A program made the position numbers and the translations under genes. DNA of 64,000 bases from Uloborus plumipes. Its lineage: Eukaryota; Arthropoda; Arachnida; Araneae; Uloboridae. The stretch is from contig JAXGGA010005197.1 of the NCBI GenBank assembly GCA_038373865.1, positions 16,420 through 80,419 of the forward strand. Direction: 5' to 3'. Below the pieces are notes generated by a model. The model was not told the DNA's origin, searched no databases, and saw nothing but the letters and a program-made list of their open reading frames with translations. Below, piece after piece: positions 1 to 12,600 of this stretch; positions within the stretch are counted from its first letter, which is position 1; the number at the start of each line of letters is the position of its first letter.

Positions 1-340
1 AAAAACGGAAAAGCTCATACGAAGTAGGAGTGGGAGTCAAACGTACCATTTTAAGAGTACCAAGTCGTCACTGAAAGAAGTAATGCGTTTTTTAAAAAAA
101 TTATCTTTCTATGCGGGGAAGGAGGAGGAGATTTTCGGTTACACATTTCCATTAAAAGATCCGATCTTAAATTGATCGAAGTTCGCTTCACTTGCTAAAC
201 GGCTGAGAGTGATCGCTTCGTGAGATACGCAATAAACAATTGTGGGAGTAGGATTATTTCACATTTTAATGTTATCATTAACTTTTAATGTAATTTTTTT
301 TCTTTAGTAAAATATTAGTTATTGCAAACGAACTTTTACC

Positions 341-377
<37 letters not shown>

Positions 378-413
378 GTGAGTATGAATTTAGTTTTGTA
401 ATGTTTTTTTTTT
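1..413. other. 3' flank of the GH18 gene
   Basis: AT-rich, with a long poly(T) run at about 341-372. No gene or transposon ends are visible. Confidence 0.5.
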
Positions 414-419
414 TTTAAT
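414..419 (-). terminator. Candidate poly(A) signal of the GH18 gene
   Basis: ATTAAA on the minus strand about 100 nt after the stop codon, followed by an A-run. It is the nearest plausible signal, and ATTAAA is a common variant. Confidence 0.35.
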
Positions 420-518
420 TTCAAGGGACTTCAAGGAAGTTCTGTTAAAATTTTATCACGGGAATCGCAGTGCGGGTGATGATTAAAAAAGTAGTCAAAA
501 ATGAACTCATGAAATTCA

Positions 519-650
519 TTAACTTGTAAAAACATCATATATAATACGATGTAATGGGAATGTTGCATTATCACAGACAAGAGAGAAATCATCACAATTC
601 AAATCAAATGTCATTGCCCCTCCAAAGCCTTGGGACTTGATCCATTTTGC
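519..650 (-). CDS. GH18 exon 8 (C-terminus and stop)
   Basis: Acceptor attttag, 43 codons plus TAA at 521-519. It encodes AKWIKSQGFGGAMTFDLNCD and a short tail ending FTS. GGAM is the last-barrel-strand motif; the normally following Trp is Phe. No chitin-binding domain follows. Confidence 0.92.
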   Translation of the reverse strand, partial: AKWIKSQGFGGAMTFDLNCDDFSLVCDNATFPLHRIIYDVFTS

Positions 651-3600
651 CTAAAATTTAAAAATAAGGTGTTTAATTTCATCAAGAAGTGCTAAAAAAC
701 AAATAAAGTCAATTTATAATCATCAATTAGCAAAATTTCTATTAATACATATTATAATTTTTCTAAATTAGCAATAATTTTAAGAGTTCCGGACATCACT
801 GATACTACCCCAGATAATGATAGAATTTTTTCGAAAGGCTTAAAAATAGTTGTAGGCATTTTTTAGCGAGAAAATTAGCTTTGGAGAAATGAAAAATATG
901 AAAATTGATTTTGCTGCTGCTGTCGTGTCGTAGTTAATAAGTATACACTGTAAAAAATTAATGTTGATTTTACAGTATAATACAGCTAATTTGATGACAA
1001 TAAACTGTGAAATTACTAATTTAACAGTTTATTGCAGTGCATTTTAGTTTTAAACTGGAATCTTGGCTGCCAGTATTATACTGTTGTTTAAACAGTATAA
1101 TACAGCTAAATTTTACCACAATAAACTGTAAAATTGCTAACTTTACAGTAAGAAACTAAAATTGATAGTTTTACAGTTTAGTACTGTGAATTTTACAGTT
1201 CTAAATTTCTACCTAGACTGCCAGTATTATACAGTAAAAACAACAGTTCATTTTTAACAGTGTAGATATGGAGTGCAACTGCTTGGAAAGTTTGAATATC
1301 ATCAAAGTCAACAAAGATTTACAGCACAAAGAGGAGAAATAATGTCCATTGTTCGGGTGGGTATTGAGCCTACGCCCCGCATTTTTCGAGCGGAGCTTCT
1401 GCTGCGGAACCACAGAGGACCCCTACGAAAATAGGGAAGACCATAATAATGCTCAGTTATACAAAAAAGACCTAATTTTCTGAAGACGAGATGGAAGATG
1501 AAAGTAGAAAAATAGATGTTTACTGTTTAGATGTTTTACATTTTACAATGTTTAACGTTTCGAACTGAAAAAAAATATACTACAATTCAGATTTGTATCT
1601 ACCATGTAGCTCATTTACTGTCAAAAGAAATTTTCAATTGTCGTGATTAAGAAAATCACGAAATGGTTAGAAATAATTAATGATTTAAACATTTAAAAAC
1701 TATAATTAAATGAATAAATGAAATCAGGCAATATTTTTATTAAGCAATAATAATAATAATAATAATGGTGACGATAAAAATAACAATAACAATAATACTT
1801 TGACTCAAGTACAACGATATAATTACTTTCTAACGTTTTCAAATTTACTTTATCCTTGAATCTTAGAATGATGGATTGCGTATTTTCATTATTACATTTC
1901 AAAGGCATAAACGAAAAGCTGTTGGAAAAGTATCCTACTTAAAAACAAAAACTGATGAACACGAATTAAACTCGCTTGTTTAAACTTATCTTGAACCTTT
2001 GTGACCATGCGCATTTTTTTCACGTCTGTCAGTTAATTGAGTTAGTTTGTAGTTCTCTGGTTGAATCTTTTAATTTCATGTAAAATGCAGAAATGACGGA
2101 ACAGTAACACTGCATCCCACTTTGCAAGAAACTTCGTGACATTCTAGGGGAAACTATTTGAAAGTTCTGACTTGTTTCGGTGACGAACCTCCAGCTTATT
2201 TCTAGCACTTTATTTCATAATTTTTAGCAAAACACCTGACTTCTGTAGCTCAGCAGCCTTTTTACTCTTCAGATATAATCACTTACGTTCTTGTTAGTTC
2301 CCTTAACTCAAAAAATGGCTAAAAGGTACGATATTTCAGGAAAGAAAAAACCTGTTGGCTGCAATTACAGCCGAGCTATTGCGACATAGAAATACTTTGA
2401 ATGCTTCCAACAATGCACCACTCTTAGAAGTTTGTCGAATAACGAACATATTACTTTGAAAGTGGTTAGGTTTCCTATGCTCCTTGTTTGCCAGTGTTTT
2501 TCTTTGGATAAAAAGAGGATACCTTTCTAACATACCTCTTATTTCTATAGGAGCATAATTAATACACTGTAAAAAAAAATATTGTTTTAACAGTATAGTA
2601 CAGCTAATTTTATAGTAACAAACTAAAATTTGATAACTTTACAGAGTAATGACCTGAAAAATTGCTAATTTTACACTAATAAACTGTAAAATTGCTTCTT
2701 TACAGTAATAAACTGGAAAATTGCTAATTTTACAGTTTATTACTGTGCATTTTACAGTTTGAAGCTGGAACCTCTGCTGCCAGTGTTATACTGTAAAAAC
2801 AACAATTTATTTTTGCAGTGAATGCACCATATCGCCAAAGTCAAAACATCAAATAAAACTATTTATTACTTTTGCTAATATGCTTTCCTGATCTTCGTAA
2901 GAAATCCACTCAAAATCTTTAAAAGCATATGGAACTTGACTTTCAGAGTCAAACACCCTTTTTGCTCCAGATGCCAAAAACTGACAGGCCTGAAATTCAA
3001 AATAAAATCTGTTACTTTAATAGTACAAACTGTTTGATTTCAACAAATTAAAACAACACAGTTTACAGGAAATAAATATACATTGCAATTCTGTAATCAT
3101 CAAACAAAAAGGTAATTTTTCACTACTTTATTCTGTCTTTAGCATTAAGTATGGATTTTAAAGTGGAGATTGAAGAATTTTGAATTATAACTTAAGCGAA
3201 GATAAGAGCAAATGCTTCAGAGGGGAAAACAACATTTAATTTTAATATAACCTTTTCATTATAAACTAAAGATCGTTTCTAACCACTAATTTGCCTTTTA
3301 ATACCTTAAATCGCGCACTAATACCTGTTTCTAATTTTAATTTCCTTTTAAAATCTTGTCTGTAAAAAAATCAACTACGTCAACTCTAAAACGACCAATG
3401 GATGTAGCTGGCAGTAGTTTTAACTATTCCTATGATTTCACTTAGTTCTGGTTTCATTAATTGGGAAGGAACTTGTTTTTGCGACAACTACTGCTAGTTT
3501 GTCTTTGAACTCAATTACGCAACATCATAAGAAACCGTGAAACGTTGGTTGCGACACTAGAAATTTAATATCTAAGGTCCAATTTTCTAATCATACTCTA

Positions 3601-6600
3601 AAAGTAAGTGCAACAATAAATGTGACATCCCTTCTCCAAAACACCTGCATTTATAACAAAAAATGTCAATAAAATCACTTTTTTTTTTCCACCGTATGTG
3701 TACACTGGGATGGTCCTTATAAGAAGGTTGAAAAAATACATTAGTAGTATTTAAATAAAGCCCCCAGTGCTTTTGATTAAATATAAAAAAATACTGTTTT
3801 TTTTTTTATAGTGCAAATAGTGTGATTACTACCGCAGCTAAAAACGTTTGAATGTAAAGAGAAAATTATAGTTAATAGAATAACTTCAATTAAACGTACT
3901 ATTTATAAAGCATTTCATACAATCTAAACTTATTAAAATCTATGAAGGCCGAATATACATTAAATCAACCTAATTTACATAAGCACAACAGATCACTGTG
4001 CTCTGTTTTGTATGACACAACAGATCATACAAAACAGATTGCAGGGTGCCTAGTAGAAGTGTAATTACAGTTGCTTCACGAGCAACAACATAAAAGAGTA
4101 CGCCTTTTGCTTTGCATGTTTTGTGTAAAGTTAAAAAACGGCAAAAAGAAAAGAGTTCTAAACTATGACTTCTGGACGTTGTATTAAGAGCGAAACATGT
4201 AAAAATGTAAATTTTAAAATTAAAAATATCTCAATTAGAATTGAGATTAGAATTGTACCATGAATTAAATTTATGGTATAAGAAGTGGTGAACAGGCACC
4301 AACTGATGTGAAATTAATGTTAAGGTGATCTAATTCATTAGTGGTTAGTACATTGCTTCTGCGTGAAAAGAATTGATTAAAGTTCACCAGAATCTCACTA
4401 TTTAAACCAAGTTGAATTATATTATATAGGTGAATCATACTGTGTTTAAATTTCTAAATTAATATATAGCATGCAATAGACAAATAATCACAATTTGATA
4501 TTTAAATCACTTATATTTATTTTAACAATTAAAACATCAAATTAATAATCAAGGTAGCTACTGAATTTTCTATATTAGATATGGCCATAATGAAAAGATA
4601 AATGAGTACTCACAAGAACCAACACCCAAAACATATTAATGAGTCCATTCCTAATGGCATGTAGATTCGTGGTTTAAGTCTTTCAGATTATGGAAAGTTC
4701 TAGACAATGCCGTGTAGATCCGTGGTTCAAGTCTTTCAGACAGTGGAAAGTTCTAGATAAAGCAGTGCAGATTCGTGGTTTACGTCTTTCAGACAATGGA
4801 AAGTTCCAGTTTGTAGTCTACAATTTTACGCACATCACCACCACTAGATGCCATGTTGACTCCATATTTTGAAGGCTAATTTGCCTTCCCAAAAGATCAG
4901 AGACTTCCACATCGGAAATTATAGGTGAATTAAAAAACATTCGCATTCAGGAAGAAACATAGATGAACTTCTAGATTATTTAAATAAGTGTCGTTCCTTC
5001 TTCAAGCCATATTTCAAAAGGAATGGGAAAACCCTCCGTAAACTTCAGCTGAGGTTTTCATCATGAAAAAGTAAAAAAACATTCTTCTGGAACTTTAGCA
5101 AAGCATTTTTTCTCATATCAGGTAAAAAAAAGAAGGGATTCTGGGGGGGGGGCTTCAGCAAAGTTTTTATCAGGTAAAAAGGAAAAGATTCTGGGGGCTG
5201 AGGCCACCTCAGCCCCCAGCAAACGTAAAATCCAACTGAGGTGCTCAAACAGCAAACCACAGCGCAAAAAGCCCGCGCCCCATAAATCACAAAAACATGA
5301 ACTAAAACCCAACTCTCAGTCCCTGATTGGATACAGGAATTTGCCAAACCAGAAAGGAAGAATTCCTCCGGTAATGTTGCAGTTAGCCCTTTCAAGGCTT
5401 CGGGAAGCAGAGAGTTGTGTTTGAATGGGGAAACCGCTCGCCTCCAGTACTCAACAGTGGTGGCTGTTTAGCAGTAAGGAGATGCTATAAGGTTTTGCCT
5501 TGTAGCAGAGAGGATAGCCTTTAACGAGTAAACCTTGCTTAGTGCTAGTAATATGTTCGTATCAAAGAATTTCTATCAAGGAGATCCGGCTCATAGAATC
5601 TTTAACTGCAAAAATTCCGTTAACATTCCGAAGTCAACTGAAAATTTGTAACTAACTTGTAAATCCTGAGTACAAGTGATGACGACCCATTTTTATTAAT
5701 GTATTATTCTATTAAAATATATGAAAATTATACGTTTGTTGCATCGATGATATTTCTTCCAAGTATATTGTTACTCAAGTTAAAGAAGACATGGAAAAAA
5801 TTGAAAGCGACGACGAAAACGCTAAATTTCAATAATTTTATGCTTATAATATGCAAAACAAATCTTTTATTTTTCAATGGAGGTGCAAGTGACGATGTTT
5901 TCCGAGCCCCAAATATTTTTCAAAAAACAATTAAACAAGAAGACGACAATAAAACAGCTTAAAGAAAATTAACAAACCTTTTCAATATACAAAAATTTGA
6001 AAATAAAAATTAACAAAACAAGTATGCATGAGTTTTTATGATTTTTTTCAGGAACCTATTTTTTTTCCAAATGCCCGGTTATAATGATCAAATACCTTCC
6101 GCTATCGTTATAAAATGATTAAACCTTAATAACATATATTCATCAAACAGTGATACTTATTAAGTAATTTGGTAATGCACACATGCTGTATTTTATTTTT
6201 AAAAGAAAAGAAAAAGAGAAAAATTGCGATTCACGCCCACATAAAATGACTACGAATAGTAAAAACAATAAGGTTCGGAATAGTAAGCAATATCTCCACT
6301 TACTTCTGTAAAGGTAACATCTGCACCTCCAGCTGTAGCAGGAGCACCAACAGAATTCAATTCAGGATTCAAAAGTTTATAAGTATGACCATATGTAGGT
6401 ATCCCAACCATGATCTTTGATTTTGGCATGCCCATCTTATTCCAATAATTAGATGACCAAGCCTGTAAAAAATGAATATTTTAGAAGCTTTGGAAAAACT
6501 TTTTTTCCTGAGAAGAAAAAGGTTTAATTTCATTTTTCTTATTAAAAGAAAACCGCTTATTTTATTGTAAATTAGGTGCATGGCCCGGCGTTGCACGGGA

Positions 6601-9600
6601 TACCTATGGAAAAAAAAACTTAAAATGAGAAAAAAGAGTTCCTTTGTATTATAATGGATATATGTTGGGACTTCAAAAACCTTTATTAGGTCATAGCTGT
6701 GCGCTGTAGTTTCACCGGCGTTAAAAAGACGACAATCTATTAAAAAACTATTTTAAGTACAACACGATACAATATATATATGAAAAATTATGGTAAAATA
6801 TGCACAGAAAAACACAAAAATAAAAGAACCTTTGGAAAAAATAAGTAATACTCCCAGTCTTATCAAATATGGATAGATATACTATTATTTAATATGAAGA
6901 ACGAATTTTTAAAGTGGTGGTAAACGCATTTTAAAGTACTTCTGTATGCATTGATACTTTTAGTTTTATTTTCGTTCGGTAGTAGAACGTACTGGTTTTC
7001 TCCACAACCTGATCGTGATAATGCAACATATAGTTGTGCGTGTGAGAAACAATCTTGACGTTAGAACAATCACAATTGAACAATACGATAAATCGAATTA
7101 TTTAATTAAATAAGTAACTATCTTCAGTTATGCGAACAAAAACAAACATTGCCGAAATAAAGAAAACATAATACAAAAGAATAATCCTACAAAACAAATT
7201 TTGTTCCTTAATACCAAATAAACACGTTTTCAAAAATCCATTTGCTGAAGACAACCATTTCGTAAAGAGCCAATCACATGGGCCTTTAAGTCAGCGCCAT
7301 TGTTGGTCAGCACTCTCTACACACAGTTGCCAAAACGATACTTTTAATAAACGCCATCTCTCGAGAAGAGTGGAAACTAAATTGCTCAAGCTTTTCGACA
7401 ATTATTACTTTTAAGCTATAATAATAATTCCTTAAAATATAGCGGAAAGGTATATAGCCAAAAGCTTCCCTGATTAAATTCACTTTTCAACACAAAAAAA
7501 ATTTTTCAATTCAAACTAGTAGTTCCTGAGAGTAGCGCATTCAGACAAACAAACAAGCTCTTCAGCTTCATATTATTAGCAGGGACTGATTTACGGCAGG
7601 GAATTCGGGACCCGGGCCCGACGCCCACGACGAAAGGGGGCATAAAAATACTGTAATTTTTTTTATTTTTTAATGGTGATTTGTGTCCAGGCCTCCAACT
7701 AAAGGGAACATTTTTTTTTCTTTTGGTTTTTTTTTTTTTTGATATAACATTGAAAGTGTTTTTCAGTGATAAAAGCTTTAAGCACTTAATAATTAACTTT
7801 TTCGTATGAAATCGATATTTACGTTTTCGTTTTTACCTTCATATTTTTTGTGCGGGGGTAGGGGCACCATATTTATCAGTGCCTGGGGCACCCAGGTGTG
7901 TAAATCGGTCCCTGATTATTCTTCGTGCAGATACTAAAATTTATAAGCACTGGTTGGATTTTTTCAATGCATTTAAAAAGAAAATAGTAAGATAAAGCAT
8001 TGGTAAAAAAAACAGCAAATTAAATATATATCCAGATTATTCGGAGCTTAAATATTTCTCATAATTTTTTTTACCAAAGTTTTAGTTTATATTGCTATCA
8101 GAATTAGTAAGCCTAAAATAAAATTACTGCCTTTTAACCCAGTCAATATGAATATGTACTTTTAATAAAAACTGGTTACCCTCAATTTGCCCTTCAATCA
8201 AACGTTTAAATTTGGTTTTGTAAAAAAGTCCTTCCCTTGTGAACATTAAATCACTAAAAAGTGAAAAGTCATGAATTTCCTTTTTCAAAACTAATTAGCT
8301 CAAGACTTTCAATGCCCAAAACTTGAAACACCAGAAAATAAGAAAAATTCAAGAAAAACTATGAAAACAGTTGAGTTTTTTAGATCTATTAAAACTGATA
8401 TTACGATGCATAAAAAGTTCCCCAAGTAAAGAACGTGTACTCATGCGTGTAAGTTATTTGCTATAATAAAGAAACCTTTTACTGTATGTACTCAAGCTTA
8501 AATAATTGCAGCAGCACCAAAAACGTTCACAAACAACAGCAGTTGACTTAATACTTTTACATGCAAGGAAACTGAAAATACAAATCTTACCGTATTTAGT
8601 GTTGAAAAATAGAAGATTTCATTAGATTTTTTAAACAGGGGACTGTTGTGTGCAGTAAAAGGTGTATACCAGAAATAATCATTAAAGTCATAAGTCATCA
8701 AGTTAATGAAATCCACATACCTGTAAAGTAATATTTTGATGAAACATACTTAGTAAGCAGAAATAACAATAATAATTATATGAATGATGATGATGATGAT
8801 GATAATGATGATAATAATAATAATAATAACAATAATAATAATAATTATTATTATTATTATTATAAAATAATAATAATAATAATAAAATAATAATAATAAT
8901 AATAAAATAATAATAATAAAATAATAATAATAATAATAAAATAATAAAATAATAATAATAATAATAATATTAATAAAATAATAATAATAATAATAAAATA
9001 TTAGTAATAATAATTCACATATTTAAAAAAAAAACAGAAAAATTAAAAGATGCGTTGTTCTGTTATTTGAAGTGATCACTGCCATTAAGACCATTATGGG
9101 ACATATGTGTCTCAAAATTCAATACGTTGAAACTTCCCAAGAAGTTCAACATTTATTTTGGAAACTATAAAATACAAGTAATATTCCATTTTATTTACAA
9201 TGATGAGACGTCAGAACCATAATGCCTGGATTTAAAAAGTTATTGTAAAAATTATCTAGCTCCCTCCCCCTTTCATTTCTGTTTTCTTTTATTGGTAATA
9301 TAGCAAACTTTCATATTCTACCCTAAAGTTAATTGTCCTTATAGGATTAAGGTCATTGCAATTAGGTAGTGTGATAAATAAATTTTTCAAGTATTATATG
9401 CAGCAGAAATGATAAATGTTGTACTTAAAGGCTAGACAATAATTCTTATGTTATTATACACTGCATCAGCTTTTTTTTTTTTTTAATCTGCATCAAATTG
9501 TACATACCTAGTCATATTTTAATAAAATTTTATTTGCGCGTCATATATGAACAAAACATAAAACAGAGACCAATGTCCTACACATTTCAACTTGTACCGG

Positions 9601-12600
9601 TCATTGAAATTACCAATTTTAAAAGTAATTTGTACCACTTCGTTCATTTCTTCGTTCATTTCTTCTTTCAAATACTTACGTAACTACTGAAATTATTTTT
9701 ACGATTAAAATATTTCAAATAATTTATCTAGAGTTTAAAAGTAGTAATTGAAATTTAAAAACTGAAAAGTCGAAAAAAAATAGGCATGGATGCTCAAAAT
9801 TGTGAATTTCTGCACACGCGTTATTTTACTAAACTTATTTTGCGTTACAGAACCAAAATTTTCACCTTTTAAATTCATTATCAGAAAGCACTATGCTTTT
9901 GTTCGGTCTTTATTTTATTGTTTCATATGTTCAAGTTGAGTTGTTTTTATTTTTCGAATACTTTTCAAAAGTAAGAGTTTGAACAAAGTCTCAAAAGAAC
10001 TACCTTTTGAATACCAAGTTAATCAAAAAAAAAAGGAGTTTCTAGTGCGAACTTTGCTAAAAATTACATTTATAATCTTTTTTTTTTCTTTTTTAAGAGC
10101 TAAAATTAATTACTTACTTTGCCATTTCGGTTATATTGTAAGCTTTGTCTACGATTACTTTTGGGGCACCCACAGCAACGGTTAACAGAGGCTGTTTACT
10201 CATGAATGTTAAACCAAAATAATTGCCAAATGCTTTAAACTCCTAAAGCGTAAAAAAGTAGGTAAGAAGACATTAAAAGGTAAAGAAAAGAAAGGCAAAA
10301 TAAATAAACACATGAATATTTTGATAGAAAATTAGTTGATTCCTTATTTAACGACTTTCAAGTGATCACAAAAAATCTTTTTTTTTTCAAAGATTACAGT
10401 ACACTGTTAAAACTACAGGTTGTAAAAGGCACCTTTAAGGGTGAAATGTTGTAGCACCAGTGGCAACCAATGAGGGGTACCACTTGACTCTCTATGGCAC
10501 CCTTAAAGGGGTCATTTGGCTCCATGTGGCACCCTATGGGTGTCTTATGGCACCTATGGGTGACCCATGGCACCCTAAGGAGCCAAATGGAACCTTCACG
10601 GGTGCCATAGAGAGTCAAGTGTCAAATTCAGGTTTGCCTCTATGCTGCAATGTTTCACCCTTAAAGGTACCATGTGCAACCTGTAGTTTTAACAGTGTAG
10701 ATGAGCTCAAGACAAAGAAACAGTCGTCTTTAAGTAAGGATAGTTGTTAAATAGAGCGTTGTTTAAAAAAAACTGATACTATCACAACCCCAGGTAGATA
10801 ATCTAGGGAGTGTTAATTCTGTAAAAAGGGTTATTGAATTTAAACTTTTTTAGTATCCTAACTGTTTGCATATTTAGGTAGGTGAAGTGAATCAACAAGT
10901 TTTCATCTAAAACTCTCCTGGTGAGACTCCTTCCCCTAGAAGAATCACCATACTCCTTGTAGGATGAATGCCTGATGTTACTTACACACTGTTGGTAGTG
11001 TTGCTCCATTTACGTCACCAAAAGCAACTAATTAAACAGTTCTCGAAAATATGATTTTCCCATTTTTCTGCAAGCCAGTTGCAAAAACTTTCAATGCCCT
11101 AAACTGCAGCTATTAAAACATTTTCAAGCCCTAACGTACTTTATTAAAAAAACAAGGTATAGAACTTAGAATACAGATTTGCTAATATTCTCAGTTGTTC
11201 CGGAATTCACCCTATACTGAAACTTCGAACTTGGTATCCAAATGTCACAAAAAAGTCCATGGTTACGTCAAGACTAGAAAGACATTTAATGGTTAGTTAC
11301 CTCTTAAAACCCTTTTTCGAGCAGAAGACACGCAAGAAAGCTAGAAAAGTTATAGCAAGATGGCGAGAAATTTAATATCTGGTAATTAGTATACTTGACC
11401 CAGAACATGCATTAATTATTTTAATACGTTGGCTACTCTTAAAGTTATTCTTGAGGTTTTAATTACCTGTGTGAGCTGCGTTGTCTTTAAAATGGTAATG
11501 AAAACTAATGCTATCTTTTAAAACCACTCCACTATGAATGAAATTTAAGTTTGATCAGAAGTTAAAAAGTAAAATGCATTTTGAGGTATTAATGTTGTTT
11601 TGGTGGACATAAATAAGGAAGCGATTATTGGTAATTTTGATGAAGAAGGAACACTAAACAGAAACTTTTAAAAACCTGGAAAGTCATAAAATGTTTTAAT
11701 AGTTCAATGCTATTGCTACTTTTCTCCCTTCCAAAAAACTAATCACACCAAAATGTGGAGAAGATTCTCCTTTTCCACTGAAATATTTGCACTGTAAAAA
11801 AATGTTATTTTTACAGTATAATATAGCTAATTTTACAGTAATAAACTACAAAATTTCAAATTTTACAGTACGAAACTGTAAAATGGCTAATTTTACAGTA
11901 ATAAACTAAAATTGCTAATTTTAAAGTTTATTACTGTAAAATTAGCCGATCAGAAGTTAAAAAGTAAAATACATTTTGAGGCATTAATGTTGTTTTGATG
12001 GACATAAGAAAGCGATTATTGATAATTTTGATAAAGAAGGAACACTAAACAGAAACTTTTAAAAACCTGTAATGATACCGTGCATTTTACAGTTTCAAAC
12101 TGGAACCTCTGTTGCCAGTATTATAATGTTGTTTTTACAGTATAATACAGCTAAATTTTACGGCAATAAACTGTCAAAATTTTATTTTTGCAGTAAGAAA
12201 CTGTAAAATTGCTAGTTTTAGTTTATTACTATGCATTTTAGAGTTTTAAATTGGAACCTCGGCTGCCAGTATTATACTGCAGAAGCAACAGCTCATTTTT
12301 TGCAGTGTGAATTTTACCTCATGATACGTATTTATAAACGAACGAATGTGGATTTGACACTTATGTTACGGTTAAAACGTTTTAACAAAATATATTCAAT
12401 ACGATTATTAAATTAGAAAACTCTGCGGCGTTTCTTTTTTTCTTGCTACTAAAAACAAAAATCTATAATTAAGCTATGAAATTTTATGGTGCTTAGCAGC
12501 GACTATAAATACTTAGGTAGCAGAGCGTAACTACCAGGTTTGCTTTGAAAATTTTTATCTAACTCTCGCGTATTAAAATTGCACTGAAAGTAGTGCTGCG

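Noticed and set aside
5045..5395. 116-codon minus frame
   Set aside because: Low-complexity, overlaps a hairpin and tandem repeat in intron 6 of the chitinase gene, and matches no family.
10460..10750. 96-codon frame with repeated MAPMG-like peptides
   Set aside because: Translation of the short palindromes in MITE family B.
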